A stretch of 64,000 nucleotides of DNA from Monocercomonoides exilis. Lineage: Eukaryota; Preaxostyla; Oxymonadida; Polymastigidae. The stretch is from NCBI GenBank assembly GCA_001643675.2, contig LSRY02000014.1, positions 436,501 to 500,500 of the forward strand. Reading direction: 5' to 3'. Made by a program: the position numbers and the translations under genes. The first letter of the stretch is position 1; each line of letters opens with the position of its first letter. Positions 57,301-64,000 of this stretch are shown here, piece by piece. The notes below the pieces were generated by a model that searched no databases, was not told where the DNA came from, and saw nothing but the letters and a program-made list of their open reading frames with translations.

Positions 57301-60300
57301 ATATATCGCATTCAGCTGAACATAATACTTCTCTCTCAGATCGAAATGAAATTGCGTTTCATTGATCTGGCTCGTGATGTTGTAGCACTCAACAAAAATA
57401 TCATTCCCCACACCTGCTATGTTTGCACCCCAATTCATCTTCTCAAACACAAAATTCAACCTTCCTGTTTCCTTTGTTGTCAAAAACACCCCTCCTCCTC
57501 TTCCTGTGCTTTCACTGCAGCTGCATTTTCTGACTTCGGAATAAATCATCTTCATTGATCCAGATGCACACAATGTGAATAATATAGCTCCTCCTTTTTC
57601 ACTCAATTCTGCCTTGTCTTCTGTTATGCTGCTCTCATTCACAACCAAACAAATCTTATTCTCACTTTTTGATTCCAAAATGCTTGGTCCATTGTCGCTT
57701 TTCTTCACACCTGAAAATGATGAATTATCAATCTCGATATTTGTTCCTTCTTTTCTTCCTTCATTTATCTTTGTTGCTAATTCAGGTCCTTTGATCAGAA
57801 GAAGACATCCTCCACTTTCATTCAACGATTCCACTCGAACATTCACAAAATGGCAAGTTATTCCAGAATCATGAATGACAAAAATACTGTTTCCAACATT
57901 GCATGATTCAAACGACAAATCGCTCGCTTCCACACTTCCTCCAATCACATCCACAAATGCACAATCAAATCCATTATTTATTCCTGCTTCTGAATGGAAT
58001 GAACATCCAGTTATTATCAACTCACCTTTTCTGTTTGAAATAATCATATTTACCGAGTTGTCAAAACCATATGTCAGTTGAAGTTGGATATTTATCAATT
58101 CAAGATGAATATCATTTCCCATGAAATATTCCAGCTGACTATCAGTTGCCTTTTCAAAATTCAATATCGCTTTTATATCTTCTTCTCCCATCTTCACACT
58201 CTTTTTGATCTGATAATTGGATACATTGAATGAATCTTGAATAATTGTTGATCCTTCAATCTGAATTGTTTTTCTTCCAATTTCCTTTTTCATGTTTTTC
58301 ATCCCTTTCCACATCGTTTTACACGGTTCTTCTTCACTTCCACATCTTGCAACATCAAATCCACTCGATGAGATAAATATCTCAATTGAGCTAAATGGAA
58401 TGAGGAATATGAATAAATCCTTTTCTTGATGAAAATCATCATTCCCAACAAACAGAGTTTTATCATCCTTCATTGAGGAATAATCAAACTTGAATGACTC
58501 ATTTGTCACAGAAGAATTAAAATCCTTTCCTAAAATGAACACATTCTTTCCAAAGGCTGCATTGTTGCTCTCAAAAGTGACGCTTTCAAAAAGAAATGGC
58601 CTTTCATTCAAACAGCTTTGACAATCCATATATATCCCTCCCCCCTTTCCTCCCTCACTTCTATTCTCTCAAACACATCCAGGAAATGAGCTCTTTTGAA
58701 TTGTCACATATCCTCTTTCATCCAATTCAATTTTTAATGCTCCTCCTTCTTTGCTCTTCTTTGAAATCGCCCCTTCTATCTTGCTATCATTTAACACCAT
58801 CCAAACTCCCAAACTCCCTCCAAACACTTCCGCCTTTCCTTCGACTGCTGATCCTCCATCAATCTCCAATCCTTCCATTGTGCAATTCAACAGCTTCACT
58901 TTGGATTCCTGTTCATTCAAATTTGTTGACGAAAGTGAAAATGAAAATAACGAAACTGACGATTTCACATCTGAAATCGTGACAGAGTCCAGTTCAACTA
59001 TCTTCCCTGTCGATTTGATCAAGAATAATCCAATCGTGTTTTCCTTTCCTCCAACAACACTCATCTCACAGTTCTTCATGTGCAACTCGCCATTTTGAGT
59101 GCTCGATTCAATCACTGATGTGATTGTTCTGTTAAAGCTCGAGGGGACAACAATCCCAATGAACTTCATTTCTGTAAGTGATGCTGATTTCAGAACACAT
59201 TCTTCTTCAGAGCCATTCAATTCACTTTTGCATTCAATGCTTACAACTTTTTCCTCTTTTGATTTCACACTCACCCCGCTCATATCCACACACCCAACGA
59301 CAGACGAGTTAGTGTATAAAATAATCTCTTGTTTTGTGTTCTGTGTTTTCTTCAAATGTTCCATTCCATAATTCACGCTCAAACAAGGCGCCTTTTCCAA
59401 GCCACAATACACCTCTTCGACTCCAGATATTCCATCCACATAAATTGTATCCGCGAAATATCCATCGAGAAATATAAATAAATCGACATTCCAGTTCCCA
59501 AATGCCTCTGTTCTGTCATGTCCAACAATCGAGTTGTCTTTCTGAGCGATGTTTCTCATGAAGGCGAACAAGGGCTCTTTCACAGAAGCGACAAATGATT
59601 CACACACAAAATACATATCTCTTCCGACACTGGCCTTGTTGGCTGAAAACACGATATTGGTGATGGAAAAGGTTGTGGATGACACTTCTGAATCATCCTT
59701 GAACTCGATCATAAGTGCCCCGCCTCTTCCTCCAGAACTTGTATCCTCGCTCACAGAGCAGGTGGAGAAATTTGTGTCACTCACTGAAAAGGAGTTTGCA
59801 GGGGCAGATGATGCGAATGAGATGCATCCGCCATCTGTTGCAGTCTGTTGGCTCAACTGTTCTGAGTTGATACTGGTGATGGTGCAGTTGGTGAGGGAGA
59901 TGGAGAGGGCAGGGGAGGTGGCAGAGGAGAGGACACAGCTGGTGGGGGTGGCTGTGGATGTGATGTGAGTGATGTTGGAGGAGTTGAGAGTGAGAGGTGC
60001 TGTGAGGGAGGAGAGGTGGAAGATGCTTTGGCTGTTGAGGGCGAGACTGGTGATTGCTGTGTGGTTGAGGGCGAGGGAGCCAGCAGTGAGGAAGAAGAGG
60101 GGGGTTGTGATTGATGATGAAGATGAGGTTGTTCCAGTGATGGTGGTTGTGTTGAGGTTGAGGGAAGGGGAGTTTTCGGAGAGGTGGAAGAGGATGGGGG
60201 TGATTTGATTTGAGGAGTTGTGGGCGATGGCGAGGGCAGAGACTGTGAGGGAGCCCTGGGTCTGTTGGAAGAGGGTAGACGAGGCAGATGGATCTGGTGA

Positions 60301-62408
60301 AGAAGAAGAAGATGAATATGACGAATTTGATGATGTTGATTGTAATGAGTGTGAATGTGAATTTTGTGGTTGGGGAATACCACTGGAGGCAATGGTGATG
60401 GCAGTTGAACAGTTTCCTGTGATTTTTGTATCAACAGCGTTGAAGGTGAGTGTTTGAATGGGAGTGAAAGTGGAGCTGAGAAGGGTAATGAAAGCCTCTT
60501 GAACAACATTTAAACCTTCGAGAGCATACTCGATGGTGGCACATGGGATCTGTTGTGGTCTTCCACAGGCATCTGCGTCTGTTCCACTGTTGGAAACTAT
60601 TATTCTCGAAGGAATAAGAGGAATCCAACAGTTGACAGTCTCGTTATCAGCCGCATTATTATTCCACACTCTTTTTGTCGGAGTTGTTGATCCACATTGT
60701 TGGAATGGAGATTGAGTTATGTTGCTTCCATTGAAGAACATATTATTCCCTTTTCCACTAGAAGCGAAGTTACAGTCGAAGAAACAGAATATGATGATAT
60801 TTGTTCCATTTATCCACTCATTTAACAAATGGAAATACATACCAGCTCCACCATAAATTGATGATGCAGTCAATGTATTGCCAATAAACTGGCACTCTTT
60901 TATTGAAAACTGACTTGGTTCACTTTCTGGAGGATTATGAAAAGTCACAGCTCCAGCTGAATCTCCGCCAGTATTTGCAATGCACTTGCATTTTGAAAAC
61001 AAAAACTCACCATTTTGTGGAAAGCTTCCCATGAAAAAATACCAACCTGTTCCACACCAATTTATAATTTAACAATATTCAACTCTGTTACCCGAGAATA
61101 TCCAAACAGAATGTGGTTCAGGATATCCAACATAAACAGCTCCTCCATGATCAGCTGAACAACTTGTGAAATTTGATATTAATATACAAACATCTTTCAA
61201 ACTTCCACAACATACGGCTCCACCATGATCAGTATTTGAACAATTTATAAATAAGCAAGAACTTATTGATAGATTTGCAGTTTTGCAAGAAACCAAAAGC
61301 GCTCCACCATTACTACCTCCACTATTTGAATTTTCCCATTCACACCATTCAAAGCGATGGCTGTTTGCATCAAAAAAATCCAATCTTCCAGGTGCTTTTC
61401 TTTGAGTTTCAGTTCCAATATGAACCTCTGCAGCATTTTCAGAAGAGCGTGTTTGATGAAGGAAAGAGGTGTTGAAAGCAGAGAGAGAAGTGAATGGGCT
61501 GTTGAGGTTTGGAAGGATGGCACCATCGATGGGATTGTGAGTGTGAATGAAGACGGATGAGTAGATGGAGAGGGTTGAGTGAAGAGATAAAGAGGGGATT
61601 GTTTTGATATTGATGTTGGCGTTTGCGGTTGCAGTTGTGGAAGTAGTGAATGGATTTTGTGAGTGAAAGAGAAGGGATTGAAGAGATGGATGGAATTTGG
61701 GTGAGGAGATGTTGGAAAAGAGGGTATCTGAGAGATGGAGATTGAGGAGGATTTGGTGGTGGTGATGGGATTGATGATAGTTATGGAGAGGAGAAGGGGA
61801 AGAGAGGGAAGAAGGAGAAAAAATGAAGGGTTGTGTGAGAGAGATGAAAGAGGAGAAAGAGGAGTGGGAGATGGAGAAGGAGGCAGGGATTGGGGAGTGG
61901 GCATCTGGGAGGAGATTGTTTGGGGTAGAGAAGAAGGGGAAGGAGAGGATGGCTGATTGAGATGCGGTGAGGGAGAAGTTTGTGAAGGAGAGGGAGGCAT
62001 GGGCAGAGAGGAAGAGGGGGCAGTGGTGGTGGTGGTGGTTGTTGGTGAGGGAAGGTGGGTGGATGGTGCAAGTGGAGGAACAGATGGCTGCAGCGGAGTG
62101 GTGTTGGGCAGTGAGGAGTGGACAACCAGCGAGAGGGATGATGTTGAGATGGGTCACACACAAGGAGGTGTTGATAACATTTAGAGTTGTTTGAGCCCCA
62201 CAGATGTGATTGCCAGGTGCATAATTAGCATGCACCATTTCGATTTCAATTTTTTCTTTATCCTTTTCATTTCCATTTGAAGCACTAAATATGCTTTTTG
62301 TATCTCCTCATCACAAATTTGTTGAATTTGCCTTTCTTCAATGACTCTGCCATTGCAGCTGTAAACAACAAGCAATAACAATGAAATAAAATCGAATGCA
62401 ACTTCCAT
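54352..62408 (-). pseudogene. Giant surface protein copy 3: disrupted paralogue of copy 1
   Basis: Aligns with copy 1 from the signal peptide (MEVAFDFISLLLLVVYS, ATG at 62406-62408) through the ectodomain (four CG...PC modules), the membrane helix (about 55630-55710) and the kinase C-lobe. Three lesions break it. A 1-base deletion near 62284-62296 follows EEIQK. TCA became TAA at 61069-61071 (copy 1 has Ser after NRVEYC). TGT became TGA at 58669-58671 (copy 1 has Cys after GCV). The remaining stretches (389, 787 and 1425 codons) are open and conserved, so inactivation is recent. The C-terminus departs from copies 1 and 2 after QKIVNGE and ends with its own SSKRPTLCEVMKALVGLSP segment, a better-preserved kinase subdomain XI. 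Different stop codons at former Ser and Cys positions argue against a variant genetic code. If the lesions are assembly errors, the gene would be intact. Confidence 0.85.
57150..60575 (-). repeat. Four CG...PC modules of copy 3
   Basis: CGRPQQIPCATIEYAL (near 60550), CGLEKAPCLSVNYG (near 59390), CGSEEEPCKTMWKG (near 58330) and CGTNTLPCNSIEHG (near 57170) correspond one-to-one with those of copy 1. Confidence 0.8.
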
Positions 62409-62991
62409 GATGGAATGAATTCTTGCAATAAATGCAGAAGATACTCAAGAGCAAAAATAAAATTTCTTTGCTAACCATATTATGTTAATAATTCGTCATA
62501 TTATTTCTAATTTGGATTCCTTTGAAAATTCAAGCAAACAAATAAGAAATATGAAATATGTGATAATTTTATGTTCAATTTCAGAATTAATTGAGTATTG
62601 CATTGTATTTTTCATTTTTTTTACAAGTATTTTTTAAAAAACAACATTCCAAACAAATTCATATACAAAAAGATTATCCGTTTCAATAAGCGGATAAAGT
62701 TAAACCTAATAAAAAACTGTGTACCTTCGAAACTTGCAAGCATCATTTATAACATCTATTGGGCTAGATGAATAGAAATATAAGAAGACAAAGTGTACAA
62801 ATCATTCAGCTGAATAAAAAAAATTTGAAGTGTAAAAACATATGCAAATCTACTCAAAACAATTGAAATAAAAACAATACAATAATTAGTCATCAAAACG
62901 AGGCGCAGAAAAAAAAACATATCATGAAAGATCTGAGAAAACTGAAATAAACACAAGTTGATTGCTTTCTCTATGTGTTCCACTCAAAACT
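62409..62991. other. AT-rich gap upstream of copy 3
   Basis: No gene recognised. Presumed promoter region of copy 3 and 3' flank of the next minus-strand gene. The sequence directly upstream of the copy 3 ATG does not visibly resemble that upstream of copy 1. Confidence 0.55.
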
Positions 62992-64000
62992 TCAATGAAC
63001 AGGAAATGAAGTTATCTCAGCAGGCGAGGTGTTCGAGACAGCCAAAGGAAGCTGCGCGGAAGAAGGGGCAGAAGCGAAAGCAGCAGCATTTTTAGAAGCA
63101 TTTGACATGTTTGTGGTGGAAGAGGAGGAGAATGTGTGGAGTGTTCTGGGTGAGTCAGGCGAGGCAGAAGAAGCCAGGCGCCCAGCAGACAATGAAGATG
63201 AATAGGTGCCAAGGGCGTCGGTGGCACTCAACTGCCGCTGATGCAGACGCTGCTGCGGAAACTGCCCAGAAAGTCTGAAATGGAGTGGAAAACAAAGGAA
63301 TATATATACATACGTCAATGCACAAATATTTCAAATAAACAAATAAAAAAAAATAGACAGAAAAAAAAAAAACATTAAAAAATTTTGAACATTTCAAAAA
63401 AAGTTAATTATCGCACACCTTCTTGCAATCATTCCTCGCTGTTGGACCTTCGGGCGAACAAAACTGAAAGGAGAAGGCAGAAGACTCGATTGCGGCTGAA
63501 CAGGAGACTCTTCTCTCTTATCAAACTGAAACACTTCTTTTTCTGCTTTCTTTTTGATGTTGCTATTCATTTCATTGGAGACTGTTTTTTTTCCTTTGTT
63601 TTTATTATCATTGCTCTGCTCAGCTGAATATTCAGATGGCAATTTGGAGTTAGACTCAGTCATTCCATTCTCATTGTGATTTTCATTCATTTGTCGTGCA
63701 TTATTAGCTCCTCTTTCAGCTCTATTATTTTTTAACCTGTTTTCCTCTTTGTCTTCATCCTCACTCCCATCTTCCTCACTTTCACTTTCTGCCACAGATG
63801 TTTCAGTTCCACTGATGTCTTCCTCTTCTTCTGCATCAAACAAACTCAGTAGACTTCCATCATTCTCATCTCCTCCTCCTCCTCCTCCTTCATTGTCATT
63901 GTCATCATCATCATCATAATCAGAAATATCTGTTCCACTGTCCAATTGAAACACAACAGCTCCTCTATGTTTTCTCAAAGTAATACTACGTTGTTTGTCT
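62992..64000 (-). CDS. Unrecognised acidic/Ser-rich protein, C-terminal part (truncated by window edge)
   Basis: Two exons seen: one open to the right edge and ending at 63419, and 63274-62992 with the stop at 62992-62994. A GT-AG intron (63418-63275) joins GMIARR to LSGQFPQQRL in frame. The visible N-terminal side has DSGTDISDYDDDDD, a Gly run and a long Glu/Asp/Asn-rich stretch. Then comes PFSFVRPKVQQRGMIARR, and the tail is Ser/Ala/Thr-rich. No domain was recognised. The start codon lies beyond the window, since the frame is open back to position 64000. Confidence 0.55.

Noticed and set aside
33366-61071. Variant genetic code with TAA read as Gln, as in some oxymonads
   Set aside because: The TAA and TGA in copy 3 replace Ser and Cys codons of copy 1, Gln is commonly CAA/CAG, and long genes end cleanly at TAA, TAG or TGA.

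Overview
This window comes from an intron-rich, AT-rich protist nuclear genome. The best fit is an oxymonad excavate close to Monocercomonoides. That placement is inferred from the combination of giant beta-helix surface proteins ending in a kinase-like tail, a degenerate kinase fused to a SPRY domain, short GT-AG introns and a canonical genetic code. TAA, TGA and TAG all act as terminators here, and Gln is written CAA/CAG, which argues against oxymonads that read TAA/TAG as Gln. No rRNA, tRNA, operon or bacterial feature was recognised.

Layout: (1) 0.7-1.4 kb, a decayed gene with seven in-frame stops. (2) 1.7-9.7 kb (+), surface-protein copy 1 (2680 aa), uninterrupted. (3) 10.8-14.5 kb (-), a VPS54-like GARP tethering subunit with very long serine tracts. 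(4) 16.6-24.5 kb (+), a kinase-like / coiled-coil / low-complexity / SPRY protein, modelled as eight exons and 2389 aa. (5) 25.7-37.9 kb (-), surface-protein copy 2, about 4080 codons, broken by one in-frame TAA. (6) 39.2-52.0 kb (-), five housekeeping genes on one strand: a fidgetin-like AAA ATPase, a pinin-like splicing protein, calreticulin, an unrecognised large protein and a classical protein tyrosine phosphatase. (7) 52.0-54.1 kb, a gene-poor stretch with a long near-perfect palindrome. (8) 54.4-62.4 kb (-), surface-protein copy 3, a pseudogene with one frameshift and two nonsense codons. (9) 63.0 kb to the right edge (-), the 3' part of an unrecognised acidic protein.

The most interesting content is the family of three giant type-I membrane proteins. 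Each has a signal peptide, repeated beta-helix modules that each begin with a Cys-Gly...Pro-Cys signature (four in copies 1 and 3, eight in copy 2), one membrane helix, and a cytosolic tail that keeps only the C-terminal half of a protein-kinase fold with its catalytic motifs lost. The copies are mosaics. Copies 1 and 2 share the C-terminus and about 0.8 kb of 3' flank as an inverted duplication; copies 1 and 3 share the N-terminus and ectodomain but copy 3 has a different end. Only one of the three is intact. This looks like a duplicating, recombining and decaying surface-receptor family. A role in sensing, adhesion or surface variation is inference only.
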